A DNA stretch of 64,000 nucleotides from Thauera humireducens (GCF_001051995.2 NZ_CP014646.1:1860001-1924000); one strand, 5' to 3'. Counted from the first letter of the stretch, positions 27,214 through 37,196 are shown. Program-made: numbers and translations. Notes: generated from the sequence alone by a model not told the origin.

Positions 27214-28310
27214 CCCGGCAATCAAATAGATTTTGATATAATTCGGGCATGGAAAGGATCGATGCCCGCAAGCTTCCGCCCGAAGCCCTGGAACACATTC
27301 GTCGCCAAGCATTTGTACTGCGCAAGCAAGGCTACACATGGACGCACATTGCTGAAGTGTGTGGGGTTCATGTTGGGACCGTTTTGAAATGGGCACGCCG
27401 CGCGCAGGCCGACGACCTCGACGCCGTCATCAAGGGCGGGCAACGTGGTCGGCGCCATGGCTCGGGACGAACTCTGACGCTGGTTCAAGAGGAGCAGCTG
27501 CGCTTGAAGATCATCGGCTCGAATCCCGCCCAGCTTCAGCTTGAGTTTGCGCTGTGGAATCGTCGCGCAGTGATGCTCGCCATCAAGCAGCTCTTTGGCA
27601 TCGACATGCCCATTCGCACCGTCGGTGAGTACCTTCGGCGGTGGGGTTTCACGCCGCAGCGGCCGGTCAAGCGTGCGCTTGAGCAGGATCCGGCCCGGCT
27701 CAAGGCGTGGCTTGAGGACGAGTATCCGAAGATCGTTGCGCGCGCCAAGACTGAGGATGCCGAGATCTACTGGGGTGACGAGACCGCCATTCGCCAGGAC
27801 TCGCACTGGGTGCGCGGCTACTCGATGGCGGGGCTGACGCCTGAGCTTCGACTGCCGGCCGGTCGCCATGGATCGACATCGATGATCTCGGCGATCACCA
27901 ACCAGGGCTTGGTGCGCTTCTCGTTCTTCGAGGGCGCCATTGATGCGGACCGCTTCATCGTGTTCTTGAAGGGCCTGATTCAGGATGCGCAGCGTAAAGT
28001 GTTCCTGATCGTCGACAACTTGCGCGTGCACCGCGCCAACCGTGTCCGCGAGTGGGTTGCCGAAAACACCGAGAAGATCGAGCTGTTTTACCTGCCGCCG
28101 TATGCGCCGGAACTCAACCCCGACGAGTATCTGAACCGGGATCTGAAAACGACGATACGCTCCGGGCCGATTGCCAAGACCGCCGCCGCACTTCTTGAGA
28201 AGGCGCGTACGTGCATGGAACGCATCGCTGCGATGCCGGATCGTGTGCGGTCGTATTTCAGCCATGAGTACGTTCGCTACGCTCAGTAATTTGGCTATTT
28301 GATTGCCGGG
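27214..28310 (+). mobile_element. IS630-family insertion sequence
   Basis: About 1.1 kb with 16-bp perfect terminal inverted repeats CCCGGCAATCAAATAG (27,214-27,229) and its complement (28,295-28,310). TA is present just outside on the left only, so the right flank was rearranged after insertion. It separates the ccdAB promoter from IS66 remnants. Confidence 0.88.
27249..28289 (+). CDS. IS630-family transposase
   Basis: 346-aa transposase. N-terminal helix-turn-helix GYTWTHIAEVCGVHVGTVLKWARR, then the winged-helix part with RTVGEYLRRWGFTPQRP. DDE core: YWGDETAIRQD (first Asp), FLIVDNLRVHRANRVREW (second Asp) and FYLPPYAPELNPDEYLNRDLK (Glu in the typical PELNP-E context). Complete and probably functional. 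Confidence 0.92.
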   Translation: MERIDARKLPPEALEHIRRQAFVLRKQGYTWTHIAEVCGVHVGTVLKWARRAQADDLDAVIKGGQRGRRHGSGRTLTLVQEEQLRLKIIGSNPAQLQLEFALWNRRAVMLAIKQLFGIDMPIRTVGEYLRRWGFTPQRPVKRALEQDPARLKAWLEDEYPKIVARAKTEDAEIYWGDETAIRQDSHWVRGYSMAGLTPELRLPAGRHGSTSMISAITNQGLVRFSFFEGAIDADRFIVFLKGLIQDAQRKVFLIVDNLRVHRANRVREWVAENTEKIELFYLPPYAPELNPDEYLNRDLKTTIRSGPIAKTAAALLEKARTCMERIAAMPDRVRSYFSHEYVRYAQ

Positions 28311-28571
28311 CTCGCGCAGGTGGTGCGCGTGTTCGGCCAAGCGCAGCCGCATCACGCCTACCTCTTCAGCAACCGGCGCGGCACGCGCTTGAAGGTGCTG
28401 GTCCACGACGGCTTCGGGGTGTGGCTCGCGTGCCGGCGCCTGAACCAGGGCCGCTTTCACTGGACCGAGGGCCAGGGCGGTGTCGCACTCACCCGGACGC
28501 AGTTCGACGCGCTGGTGCTCGGGCTGCCGTGGCAACGGCTGGGGGACGGCGGTGTGATCCGAACACTCTGA
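28311..28571 (+). pseudogene. IS66 accessory protein TnpB, 5'-truncated
   Basis: About 86 residues of the IS66 Orf2/TnpB family: AYLFSNRRGTRLKVLVHDGFGVWLACRRLNQGRF and ALVLGLPWQRLG. The first ~25 residues (the usual MDMRKG start) were replaced by the IS630 right end. Confidence 0.85.
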
Positions 28572-28632
28572 ACACGCGCTATCGGCGGATGCCCCGATGG
28601 TGGCGGAGGCGTGCATCGGACATGATCGATCC

Positions 28633-28800
28633 ATGCCGCTGCCCGCCGACCTCGATCAACTGGATGCCGACGCCTTGCGTCGCCTGCTCATCAAGCAGGA
28701 GCGCGAACTCGTGTGGCGCCAGACCAAGATCGAGCGGCTCACGCATGAGCTGGCGCTGCACAAGCGTCATCGCTTCGGCGTGAAGGCCGAGCGTCTGTCT
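28633..28800 (+). pseudogene. IS66 transposase TnpC, N-terminal fragment
   Basis: The first ~56 residues of an IS66 transposase (LDADALRRLLIKQEREL ... LTHELALHKRHRFGVKAERLS), cut by the IS5-type end at 28,801. The catalytic domain is missing. Confidence 0.8.
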
Positions 28801-28801
28801 A

Positions 28802-29201
28802 GGTTCTGTTCACATATATCGATATGAGATCACCGCACAAACGATCCGCACGAATGCCATGTAGCTGCATGCGAGCTTGTCGTAGCGTGTGGCGATCCGA
28901 CGGTAATGCTTGATACGGTTGAAGAAGCGCTCGATCAGATTTCGCGCGCGGTACGCACAGCGGTCGTAATGCCTGGGGGCAATGCGGTTGGATCGAGGCG
29001 GGATGACTGCTTGGGCACCGGATGCTTCGATACTCATGACCAAGGCGTTGGCATCGTATCCTTTGTCGGCAACCAAGCTGGCGCACGGCATATCGGCAAT
29101 CAAATCGTGCGCACACTCGATGTCGGCGACCTGTCCTGCGCTCAGAATCATGCGCAGCGGTTTGCCCAAGGCATCCACGGCAAAGTGCAACTTGGTCGTC
29201 A
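28802..29201 (-). mobile_element. Truncated IS5-family element (3' half)
   Basis: About 400 bp, nearly identical (inverted orientation) to the right half of the intact IS5 copy at 44,466-45,289. It begins with the terminal GGTTCTGTTCAC next to a TA and loses identity just past the codons for TTKLHFAVDALGK. Confidence 0.85.
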
Positions 29202-29217
29202 CTCTGGCGACGGGCAT
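28810..29217 (-). pseudogene. IS5-family transposase, C-terminal fragment
   Basis: 135 codons including LVADKGYDANALV (second Asp of DDE), IPPRSNR, and YRARNLIERFFNRIKHYRRIATRYDK (Glu region). The N-terminal ORF of this two-frame transposase is missing, so it is inactive. Confidence 0.85.
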
Positions 29218-29487
29218 GTACCAGGCATCTCAGAAGTGTCCGGACGGAAAACGTGCGCCGCGCGTTTAGATGCGACCGAGCGACTCATCGCTGCCAGTGT
29301 CGGGGATGCGGTTGCCGCCCTTCGACAACGTGCCGCAGTCCCGAAGCAGGCGTAGCCCCCGCCCTTCAGCAGGCCGTCCCGGGTCCACGCGGCCCGGTCC
29401 CAATGCTTGCATCGCGCTGCACAAGCCCTAGACTGCAATAACGCACCCCACTCAGCCAGCAGTCAACCGAGGCGCAGTATAGACACC
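29202..29487. other. Intergenic junction with no recognised gene
   Basis: About 290 bp between the IS5 remnant and the MocR gene. Nothing recognisable is encoded. GC content is high like the following genes, so this is likely the native upstream region of that module. Confidence 0.4.
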
Positions 29488-30957
29488 ATGCGTGATCGCC
29501 CCACAGCCGCCTCAACAAGGTTCGAATTGCTCGCTCGCGAGCTTGAGCAGCAGATCGCTGCCGGCGTGCTGCGCGCGGGGGATCGCTTGCCTTCCGTGCG
29601 CCAAGCTTGCGCCAGTCGGGGCGTGAGCCCCAGCACGGTGTTCAAAGCCTACTACCTGCTCGAATCTCGGGGCCTCGTGCGCGCCGCGCCACGGTCGGGC
29701 TACTTCGTTGCCGCACGCGCGGGCGGCGTGCTGCTCGCCGAGCCGGAAACGTCGGAGCCCCAGTCCGGATCGCAGCCCGTCGAGGTCAACGACCTGGTCT
29801 ACGCGATCCTTGGCGCCGCACGCGCACGCGACATCGTGCCCTTCGGTTCCGCGTTCCCGAGTCCCGTCTTGTTCCCTCTCGATCGACTGCGTCGCGCGCT
29901 GGTCTCGAGCACAAGGCGGCTCGAACCCTGGAGCATGGTCGATGATCTGCCGCCGGGCAACCTGCGGCTCAAGCGCGAGATCGCCAAGCGCTATCTGCTT
30001 CAGGGCATGACTGTGGCTACCGACGAGATCGTGCTGACCCACGGTGCGATGGAGGCGCTGAATCTGTGCCTCAACGCGGTGACACGGCCGGGTGATGCAG
30101 TGGTGGTCGAGTCGCCGACCTTCTACATGGCGCTGCAGGCGCTGCAGCGCCTGGGCCTGCGTGCCATCGAAGTGCCAACCCATGTGCGCGAGGGCATCGA
30201 TCTCGGACGCCTGGCGCAAGTGATCGAGCTCTACCGCCCGCAGGCCTGCTGGCTGACGACGACCTTCCAGAACCCGCTCGGCAGCCTGATGCCCGAAACG
30301 AAGAAGCGCGACCTCGTCGAACTGCTCGCCCGCCACGACCTGCCGCTGATCGAAGACGACGTCTGTGCGGAGCTCTACGAAGGCAACGTGGCGCCGCTGC
30401 CGGCCAAGGCCTACGACCGCCGCGGTCTGGTGATGCACTGTTCGTCGTTCTCGAAGTGCCTGGCTCCGGGCTACCGCGTCGGCTGGGCGGCGCCCGGCCG
30501 GCTGGCGCGCGAGGTCGAACGGCTGAAGCTGTTGACGAGCCTGTCCGGCTCGATCCCGGTGCAGGCGGCGCTGGCCGAGTACCTGCAGGAAGGCGGTTAC
30601 GACCGCCATCTGCGCAGCCTGCGTGCGTCGCTGCAGGCGCAGCGCAACAGCCTGTTCGACGCCGTCAACAGGCTATTTCCTGACGGCACACGGGTGGTAC
30701 GGCCGGCCGGCGGCTACTTCGTGTGGGTCGAGTTGCCCGTCGGGGTGGACGCGATGGCCCTGCACCGTGCCGCGCTGGCACAACGCATCAGCCTGGCCCC
30801 GGGGCCGATGTTCTCGGCGCGCGCCGAGTTCCAGCACCACATCCGGCTGACCTGCGGCCAGCATTGGGACGAGGCGCTCGAGCGCGCCATGCGCACGCTG
30901 GCACGGCTGGTCGATGACGCACCGCGCGTCGATACACCTTCGCATTCGTTGATCTGA
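29488..30957 (+). CDS. MocR-type PLP-dependent transcriptional regulator
   Basis: 489-aa fusion of a GntR-like winged helix (residues ~10-75: FELLARELEQQIAAGVLRAGDRLPSVRQACASRGVS, SPSTVFKAYYLLESRGLV) and a fold-type I aminotransferase domain. PLP site elements: GAMEALNLCL, ESPTFYMALQALQRLG, IEDDVCAELYEG, and the Schiff-base Lys in SSFSKCLAPGYRVGW. Such proteins sense amines or vitamin B6 and usually control a neighbouring gene; here the upstream neighbour was replaced by IS debris, so its target may be lost. ATG 29488 starts the HTH domain. Confidence 0.88.
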   Translation: MRDRPTAASTRFELLARELEQQIAAGVLRAGDRLPSVRQACASRGVSPSTVFKAYYLLESRGLVRAAPRSGYFVAARAGGVLLAEPETSEPQSGSQPVEVNDLVYAILGAARARDIVPFGSAFPSPVLFPLDRLRRALVSSTRRLEPWSMVDDLPPGNLRLKREIAKRYLLQGMTVATDEIVLTHGAMEALNLCLNAVTRPGDAVVVESPTFYMALQALQRLGLRAIEVPTHVREGIDLGRLAQVIELYRPQACWLTTTFQNPLGSLMPETKKRDLVELLARHDLPLIEDDVCAELYEGNVAPLPAKAYDRRGLVMHCSSFSKCLAPGYRVGWAAPGRLAREVERLKLLTSLSGSIPVQAALAEYLQEGGYDRHLRSLRASLQAQRNSLFDAVNRLFPDGTRVVRPAGGYFVWVELPVGVDAMALHRAALAQRISLAPGPMFSARAEFQHHIRLTCGQHWDEALERAMRTLARLVDDAPRVDTPSHSLI

Positions 30958-31045
30958 TCCGGTCGTCGGCGTTTCCAACTGCTCACACCACCGGCGCAGG
31001 CCGCTAGGCAGACTGAGGGCATGTTCAACCCACCCTTATCTGCGT

Positions 31046-33961
31046 ATGCCGCATCACGATGCCGCGCTGACGCTGGTGAGCGCCCACCGCGTGCCACCCG
31101 CCTCCGAACGCTCTCTGCACGAGGTGCTGGACCGATTGGGTCCCTCGGTCTTTGCCGGCCTGCTCGATGCCGACGGCACGCTGCGCTACGCCAACCAGGC
31201 CGCGCTGCGGGCCATCGGCAGCACGCCGGCGCAGGTGCTCGGTCAGCGCTTCGAAGCCACCCCTTGGTGGCAGAGCTCCGAGTTGTCGCAGCTACGGTTG
31301 CGACAGGCGCTAGTCAGTGGAGCGCGGGGTGAGGCCTCGCGCTTCGACGTGCGCATCGCCACCCGCAGCGGCGACACGCTGGCGATGGACTTCTCGTTGC
31401 TGCCGCTCTTCGGTCCCGACGAGCGTGTGGCCTGGCTGATCGCTTCTGCGTGCGACGTGAGCGCGCGAGACAAGGTGCAGAGCCAGTTGCTGCTGACCCG
31501 CCATGCCGTCGAACAGGCCAACGACGCCTTGCTCCAGGTTGGGCCGGACGGCGCCGTTCGCGATGTCAACGCCGCCGCCTGCCGGCTGCTGGGCCTGGAG
31601 CGCGAGCAACTGCTTCGGCTACGTGTGCCCGACATCGACACCCAGATCGACGAGACGCAGTGGCCGCAGCGCTGGCACGAGTTGTGTGAACGCGGCTCCT
31701 TGCGTTTCGAGTCCAGCGTCCACCACCACGACGGCCATGAGATTCCGGTCGATGTCTCCGTCAGCCTGGTGACAAGCGGCGACACGTCCTTCTCCCATGT
31801 CTGCATCGAAGACCTGCGCGAACGCCGCGCCGCCGAGCGCCGCATCCGGCAACTGCTGCAGTTCGACGAGCTGACAGGGCTGCCGAACCGCCAGCTGCTG
31901 TTCGAGCGCCTGGGCGCAACCTTGCAGACGGGCGCCCAGACCGTGGTACTGGTGTTGGAGCTCGACCGGTTCAAGCGTATCAACGACGGTCTCGGCACCC
32001 ACATCGGCGATGCCGTGCTGCGCGAAGTGGCACAGCGTATCACCGCCACCGTGCGCACCATCGACCTGGTGGCGCGTAGCGGCGGCGACGAGTTCGTGGT
32101 CGTGCTGCCGACCTCGTCGGTGCCGCCGATGCACACGGCGCAGGCGCTGCTCGACGGCATCGCCCGGCCGATGGCGATCGAGGGAAACGAGATCCATCTC
32201 ACCTGCAGCATCGGCATCACCACGGCGCCCGCCGATGGGGACAACGCCGACACCCTGGTGCGCCGCGCCAACGCCGCCCTGCACCAGGCCAGGCTGCTGG
32301 GCCGCAACCAGATCTGCGTCTATGCCGGCGCACCGGACGATGAAGACCCTGCACGGCTGGCGCTGGAGACAGCGCTGCGGCAGGCGCTGCGCGACGAGCA
32401 GCTCGAACTGCACTACCAGCCCCAGGTCGACCTGGTGCATGGCCGCATCGTCGGTGTCGAGGCCTTGTTGCGCTGGCAACACCCGACGCTGGGCCGCATC
32501 GGGCCGGATCGCTTCATCCCGATCGCCGAGGAGACCGGCCTGATCGTCGCCATCGGCGACTGGGTGCTGCGTCGCGCCGTCGAGCAGGCAGCGGCCTGGC
32601 AGCGTGCCGGGCTGCTGCCGCTGCGCATGGCGGTCAACCTGTCGGCGCGCCAGCTGCTGCAGCCGGACCTGGCGCGGCGCATCGAAGGCCAGCTCGCCGC
32701 GAGCGGCCTGAACCCGCGACTGTTCGGTGTCGAGGTCACCGAGAGCATGCTGATCACCAACTTCGATCAGGCGGTGCAACACCTGCGAGCGCTGCGAGCG
32801 CTCGGCGTCGAGATCTCGCTCGACGACTTCGGCACCGGCTACTCGAGCCTGAGTTACCTGCGCCGGCTGCCGGTGGACGTGGTCAAGATCGACCGCTCGC
32901 TGGTGCCCGACGCCACTGCCCCGGCAGAAGATGTGTCGATCACGCGCGCCATCATCACGATGGCGCACCAGCTGCAGATGAAGGTACTCGCCGAAGGCGT
33001 CGAAAGCGAAGGCCAGGCGGCCCTGCTAGCCGCGAACCAGTGCGACCAGATGCAGGGCTACTGGTTCAGTGCCGCACTGCCGGCGGCAGCGGTCGAAACG
33101 ATGCTGCGAGAAGGCCGGCAGATCGATCCGGCGCTGCTGGGGCGGCGGTCGCGCGAGCGCACCCTGCTGCTCGTCGACGACGAGGAGAACATCGTCGCCG
33201 CGCTGCGCCGGCTGCTGCGCGCCGAAGGCTGGCGCGTGCTGAGTGCCACCAGCGCCGAGCAGGCGCTGCAGCTGATGGCACGGCACGAGGTCGACGTGAT
33301 CCTGTCCGACCTGCGCATGCCGAGCATGACCGGCGTCGAGCTGCTGCGCCGGGCCAGGCAGCTGTACCCGGAAACGATCCGGATGGTGCTGTCGGGCTAC
33401 ACCGGGCTGCAGTCGATCACCGACGCGATCAACGAGGGGGCGATCTACAAGTTTCTCGCCAAACCCTGGGACGACGAACAGCTGCGGACGCACTTGCGCG
33501 AGGCCTTCGCGTTGAAGGAGATGGCCGACCAGAACCGCCGCCTCGACCGGGAGGTGTAGGCTGCCAACCGGGAACTGGCTGACTTGAACCAGCGGCTGCA
33601 GACGCTGCTGAGTGCGCAGCGCGAGAAGAACGAGCGCGAGAAGAACGAGCGCGAGGTCGGCAGCCGCGAGGCGGCGCAGGAACTGCTGGATGCCGTGCCG
33701 GTGCCTGTGTTCGGCGTCGACGACGAAGGCCTGCTGGTATTCGCTAACGCGCCAGCCCAGGCCTTGCTCGGACTTGAGGGCGACCTGCTGGGCCGACCTG
33801 CGACCGAGCTGCTGCCGCAAACCTTCCAGCACCTGCTGCAAGGTGCCTCCATGCCGGTGATGCTGGCGAGGCGGCGCTGGTGGGCGATGAGCCAGCTGTT
33901 GAGCGGCAAGGCGCGCGGCCGCCTGATGGTGTTGCTGCCGCAAGCCGGAGCGTCGACATGA
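31046..33961 (+). pseudogene. PAS-GGDEF-EAL-REC(-PAS) protein interrupted by an in-frame TAG
   Basis: Cyclic-di-GMP signalling protein. PAS domains lie at about 30-135 and 150-265. The GGDEF domain follows (FDELTGLPNRQLLFERL; the active-site loop is SGGDEF, so a cyclase is possible). The EAL domain starts at about 435 with VEALLRWQHP, i.e. the canonical EAL triad, plus DDFGTGYSSLSYL and KVLAEGVE. A receiver domain follows (LLLVDDEENIV, ILSDLRMPSMTGVELL, FLAKPWDDEQL). The frame meets TAG at 33,557-33,559, then stays open in the same frame to 33,961, encoding a coiled coil (REKNEREKNERE) and another PAS-like piece (LLDAVPVPVFGVDDEGLLVFAN). The context EV-stop-AANREL fits a CAG-to-TAG change. 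The N-terminal 837-aa product may still work. Confidence 0.82.
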
Positions 33962-34089
33962 CCGCCCCCACAACTCACGATGCGCCGCCGGTGGCGCTGA
34001 CACACCTGTTCCGTCACAGCCTGCGCGACGGGCGGGTGCATCCGCAGATGCACATCGTGCAGCGCTATCGGCAGGAGGCGCCAAGATGA
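33958..34089 (+). CDS. Small coupled ORF of unknown function (43 aa)
   Basis: ATG 33958 overlaps the previous stop by 4 nt (ATGA), and its own TGA overlaps the HDOD start the same way. The product (MTAPTTHDAPPVALTHLFRH ... VQRYRQEAP) has no recognised domain. The double overlap argues that it is translated; alternatively it is a remnant of a longer gene. Confidence 0.5.
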   Translation: MTAPTTHDAPPVALTHLFRHSLRDGRVHPQMHIVQRYRQEAPR

Positions 34090-34355
34090 CCACGGCCTGT
34101 CACCACATCGCCCGCGACGAGTTGATTGCTGCGCTGCGCGATCTGCCCCCGCTGCCTTCGGTCGTGCTCGATCTGATCACGTCGCTGGGCCATGAGGAAC
34201 TCGGCACCTCGCAGTACGCCGCCAAGATCTCCCGCGACCAGGCGCTGGCTGCCAAGACCTTGCGCTTGGCCAACTCGTCGTTCTACGGACGAGGCAGGCA
34301 GGTCCGCTCGGTCTCCGAGGCGATCACCGTACTCGGCCTGCGCACGGTGCTGAGT
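34086..34355 (+). pseudogene. HDOD-domain protein, 3'-truncated
   Basis: About 90 residues of an HDOD signalling domain: ELIAALRDLPPLPSVVLDLI, QYAAKISRDQALAAKTLRLANSSFYG and VSEAITVLGLRTVLSL. Identity to the family ends where the reverse-strand IS630 fragment begins, and the frame then runs into antisense transposase sequence until 34,535. It is the last gene of the c-di-GMP module. Confidence 0.82.
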
Positions 34356-34576
34356 TTGCTGGGGCGCCCCGGAATCGGCTTGGCCAGCAATGCGTTCTGC
34401 CCGCCATTGGCAAAGTCGGCGAGCCACCGGAAAACGCTGCGCTCATTCACGCCATACGCCGCCGCGACGCTTTGCACTGTCTGCCCCTCACGCACTGCTT
34501 TGACAGCCTGCTGCCGCATCACCTGCAAGGTGTGATGATCGAGGGCACGGCCGTCGGAAGGTCGTTTGCATTTCAT
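34352..34576 (-). pseudogene. IS630-type transposase, N-terminal fragment
   Basis: About 75 residues (MKCKRPSDGRALDHHTLQVM ... VAAAYGVNERSVFRWLADFANGG, LLAKPIPGRPSKLS) of an IS630-family helix-turn-helix region, unrelated in sequence to the intact IS630 at 27,249. The catalytic part is absent. Confidence 0.75.
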
Positions 34577-34605
34577 GGGGCATATTATCGCTCACATGAC
34601 ACTAC

Positions 34606-34821
34606 TTACGGGAACGTTAGTAACTGCAGCCATGTCCCCTCTTCGCGTCTGACATACTCGGCCGCGTTTGTCGAGGAGGCGCGGAAACGCCTGTATGCAA
34701 AGAACAGCAAGATCGCGGCAAACGCGTACTTGACGGCGGCTTCTCCGAGAGATCGAGGACTGGCCAGCAGCAGAAACCAGAGACCTGCAACGCCATAGAG
34801 GACTGCAACGACTCGATGCAT
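34606..34821 (-). CDS. Small membrane protein, two predicted helices
   Basis: 71 aa: VVAVLYGVAGLWFLLLASP and AAVKYAFAAILLFFAYRRF are membrane segments, followed by a charged tail (YVRREEGTWLQLL). GC is lower than in flanking genes. No family recognised. The frame begins at ATG 34821 without a strong ribosome site. Confidence 0.55.
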   Translation of the reverse strand: MHRVVAVLYGVAGLWFLLLASPRSLGEAAVKYAFAAILLFFAYRRFRASSTNAAEYVRREEGTWLQLLTFP

Positions 34822-35159
34822 GGGTATCCATTCCTTCCCGCGCGAGCAAATTCAGAATGAGAACGCCGAAGGCGAAGGCTACTCGAAGAAGGCCATCAAG
34901 GCAGCCTGCAGCGGCGAAGCTCAGCAACGGCAAGGGTCTCACCTATTGGTCGCCGCAACGATTCTGGCCACGTTCGGGGAGATCGCCCGAACTCACGCGG
35001 CAGCCAGGATCGAACATGGCCTCGTCACGAATGCTTTCAGGCTCCTACTCCGGGCCCGGAGTAGGAGCCTCCAACTCGTCTGGGGCGACGCACTTTCCTT
35101 TCTCCCCGTGAGCGAATCCGTACTTCGCGAACCGAGTCAGCATTGGGAGCTTCTTGCTG
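34822..35159. other. Intergenic region with no convincing gene
   Basis: About 340 bp. A plus-strand open frame crosses it, but the composition and lack of any motif suggest it is not coding. It contains the 32-bp palindrome described separately. Confidence 0.4.
35039..35070. repeat. 32-bp perfect palindrome
   Basis: AGGCTCCTACTCCGGG followed at once by its exact complement, no loop. Lies between the small membrane protein and the secreted protein gene; no T-run on either side. Confidence 0.8.
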
Positions 35160-35969
35160 TCAGAGCTTGGGGGCCATTCCTCGACTCTGTAGCTTCTGAA
35201 CAGCTTCCGCCTTCAACTGCTCCACCCACTGAATCGATTTACGGTTCGCAGTGACCATGCCCCCCTGATCGACCAGCCAAGCCTCGAAACTGCGGACAGG
35301 CTCACTCCCCCACTCGTAGCGAAGGACGGTACCGCACTTTGAAGCGTCCCGCGACGCGCCAAGGGCATCGCGAAAGACATCCTGCCGAGCATACTGCTCA
35401 AGTACCTTGACCGCATTCGGCGGAACCAAGGTTCCCATGGCGTTCGATGATGGGCCCCTCTGGCCGTTGCGCTCCTTCGACACGATGCACTGCGCCCTGC
35501 CCTCCTCATCCCAATGCACAACAACACCACCTCCCGCTCGGGGCGCCGAGCGGACGTTGAACTGACCGTGCTTGGCCGTCAGCGCGGAAAGCATCTGTTC
35601 GCTGCTTGGGGGCTGAGCCGGACTGCCTCGACGCATGACGGCAAATACACGTGGCTCGGATGGCGGCGAAGCGAACCACACACCGATACCCGCATCCGCC
35701 GTCCGAAAGCTGATTTGATCCAGGAACTCCGGAGTCTGCAGGTCATTGATCCCGTCGAAATACGGAAAGTAGGCGACCGACCTACTGGTCATTTCCGCGC
35801 TGGAATCGAAGGCCTGAACGGCCTTGACCACCTCAGCCTCGGTCATGCCGATACGCACGCCTGCAATGTCCATCTTGGCCAAGGGTGTGACAGTCTGCGC
35901 CAACACTGGTGCAGCCCATGCGAGCGCAAACGCCCATAAGATGGAGCGACCGAACAGAACGCTTTTCAT
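35160..35969 (-). CDS. Secreted protein of unknown function
   Basis: 269 aa with a Sec signal peptide (SILWAFALAWAAPVLAQ, cleavage after ~25). The mature part begins MDIAGVRIGMTEAEVVKAVQAF, a short N-terminal pattern (G-I-x-x-G-M-t-x-x-E-V) seen in many small periplasmic lipoprotein-like proteins. No catalytic motif recognised; three Cys at most. An AGGAG-like site precedes ATG 35969. Its neighbour 38,314-38,967 has a similar signal-peptide-plus-FRLGQ start and may be a distant functional analogue. Confidence 0.7.
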   Translation of the reverse strand: MKSVLFGRSILWAFALAWAAPVLAQTVTPLAKMDIAGVRIGMTEAEVVKAVQAFDSSAEMTSRSVAYFPYFDGINDLQTPEFLDQISFRTADAGIGVWFASPPSEPRVFAVMRRGSPAQPPSSEQMLSALTAKHGQFNVRSAPRAGGGVVVHWDEEGRAQCIVSKERNGQRGPSSNAMGTLVPPNAVKVLEQYARQDVFRDALGASRDASKCGTVLRYEWGSEPVRSFEAWLVDQGGMVTANRKSIQWVEQLKAEAVQKLQSRGMAPKL

Positions 35970-36062
35970 GCGTAGCTCCTATTGGAAAGTCGTCCTGAGA
36001 ATTGTGATACGTTATGAATAGGAACTCGTCTCCCAAATAGGGTAGGAATCAGGCAATTCCCC

Positions 36063-37196
36063 ATGTTCCGTGAATCCCGCCTTTCAGCGCTCGTTGCGCG
36101 TCTCTACGATGCCGCGATGGACCCTGCCCTTTGGCCGGGGACCGCATCGCAAATCGCGCAGGCCTTGGGTTCGACCAGCACAGTGCTCAAGCTGCATGGA
36201 GGCGGTGGCCAGGTAAGCCTGCTGGAGTGCACCAGTAACCTCGTGGTGTCCGAACGCGACCAGGCATGGGCTGATGACTGGCACAGACGTGATCTTTGGG
36301 TGGAGCGCTCTGTGGCCTACGGGATGTCGCGCATCATCACTGACGAGGAATTGGTGACATCCGAAGAGCAGGCTCGCAGTGGTTTCTATCAAGAGTGGCT
36401 GTCTCATCTGGGTATCCACCACATGCTGGGAGCCGTCTTTCCAACAGCGCCCGGTGTAGTCGGCGTCCTGGGGATTCATCGGCCGCGAGATGCCGGAAGC
36501 TACTCAGACCTAGAGCGCCGGCAGGCGGCCTTGGTGTTGCCGCACCTTCAACGTGCGCTTAGGCTCGGTCAGCGATTTGCGGGACTATCCCATCAGCATT
36601 CAGTGGCCTTGCAGGCACTCGACCGGCTCGATAGCGGAGTCCTCGTGGTGGATGCTGACGGCCACATCCTTCAGGCAAGCCCACTTGCCGACACCTTGCT
36701 GCGTCAAAACCCGAAGCACCTTGCTGTGATCGGCGGACGGCTTTCATTTCACCATCCAGCCCTGCAGGGCAAGCTGACAGCCCTGATCCGCGCTGCGTTG
36801 GAAACCGCGCGCGGCGGCTTAGGCACGCCAGGGTCTGACCTACTCATCCCCCGACCTCAGCAGCTGCCGTTGGCGCTGGAAGTTGTTCCCTTGCGACCTG
36901 CAAGCGTCGCCTTTGGTGAGCAGCGCCCAGCAGTGCTGATTTTCGTCCGAGACCCTGAAGCGCCACTCGAAGTGGCCAGACTGCGTGAGCTGTTTGGGTT
37001 CACGCGCACGGAAGCGGCCGTCGCTGGCGCTCTGGGACGAGGACAGTCACTGGAAGTCATCGCGATGCAGATGGGCATAGGCCTTGGAACGGTGCGCACG
37101 CATCTCAAGCGCATCCTCTCGAAAACAGGCACGCATCGGCAGGCGCAAGCCGTGGTGTTGCTCGCTCGATGCATTACGACGGCCGCCCCTCAGTGA
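36063..37196 (+). CDS. LuxR-family transcriptional regulator
   Basis: 377 aa. The C-terminal ~65 residues are a LuxR-type HTH: LRELFGFTRTEAAVAGALGRGQSLEVIAMQMGIGLGTVRTHLKRILSKTG. The N-terminal region (~1-170) is a PAS/GAF-like sensor of unknown ligand, and a second PAS-like segment (LDSGVLVVDADGHILQASPLAD) follows. Divergent from the secreted protein gene 93 bp away, so it may control it. Confidence 0.85.
   Translation: MFRESRLSALVARLYDAAMDPALWPGTASQIAQALGSTSTVLKLHGGGGQVSLLECTSNLVVSERDQAWADDWHRRDLWVERSVAYGMSRIITDEELVTSEEQARSGFYQEWLSHLGIHHMLGAVFPTAPGVVGVLGIHRPRDAGSYSDLERRQAALVLPHLQRALRLGQRFAGLSHQHSVALQALDRLDSGVLVVDADGHILQASPLADTLLRQNPKHLAVIGGRLSFHHPALQGKLTALIRAALETARGGLGTPGSDLLIPRPQQLPLALEVVPLRPASVAFGEQRPAVLIFVRDPEAPLEVARLRELFGFTRTEAAVAGALGRGQSLEVIAMQMGIGLGTVRTHLKRILSKTGTHRQAQAVVLLARCITTAAPQ

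Noticed and set aside
34820..35254. 144-codon plus-strand gene
   Set aside because: Runs antisense into the secreted-protein gene and through the 32-bp palindrome; composition non-coding.
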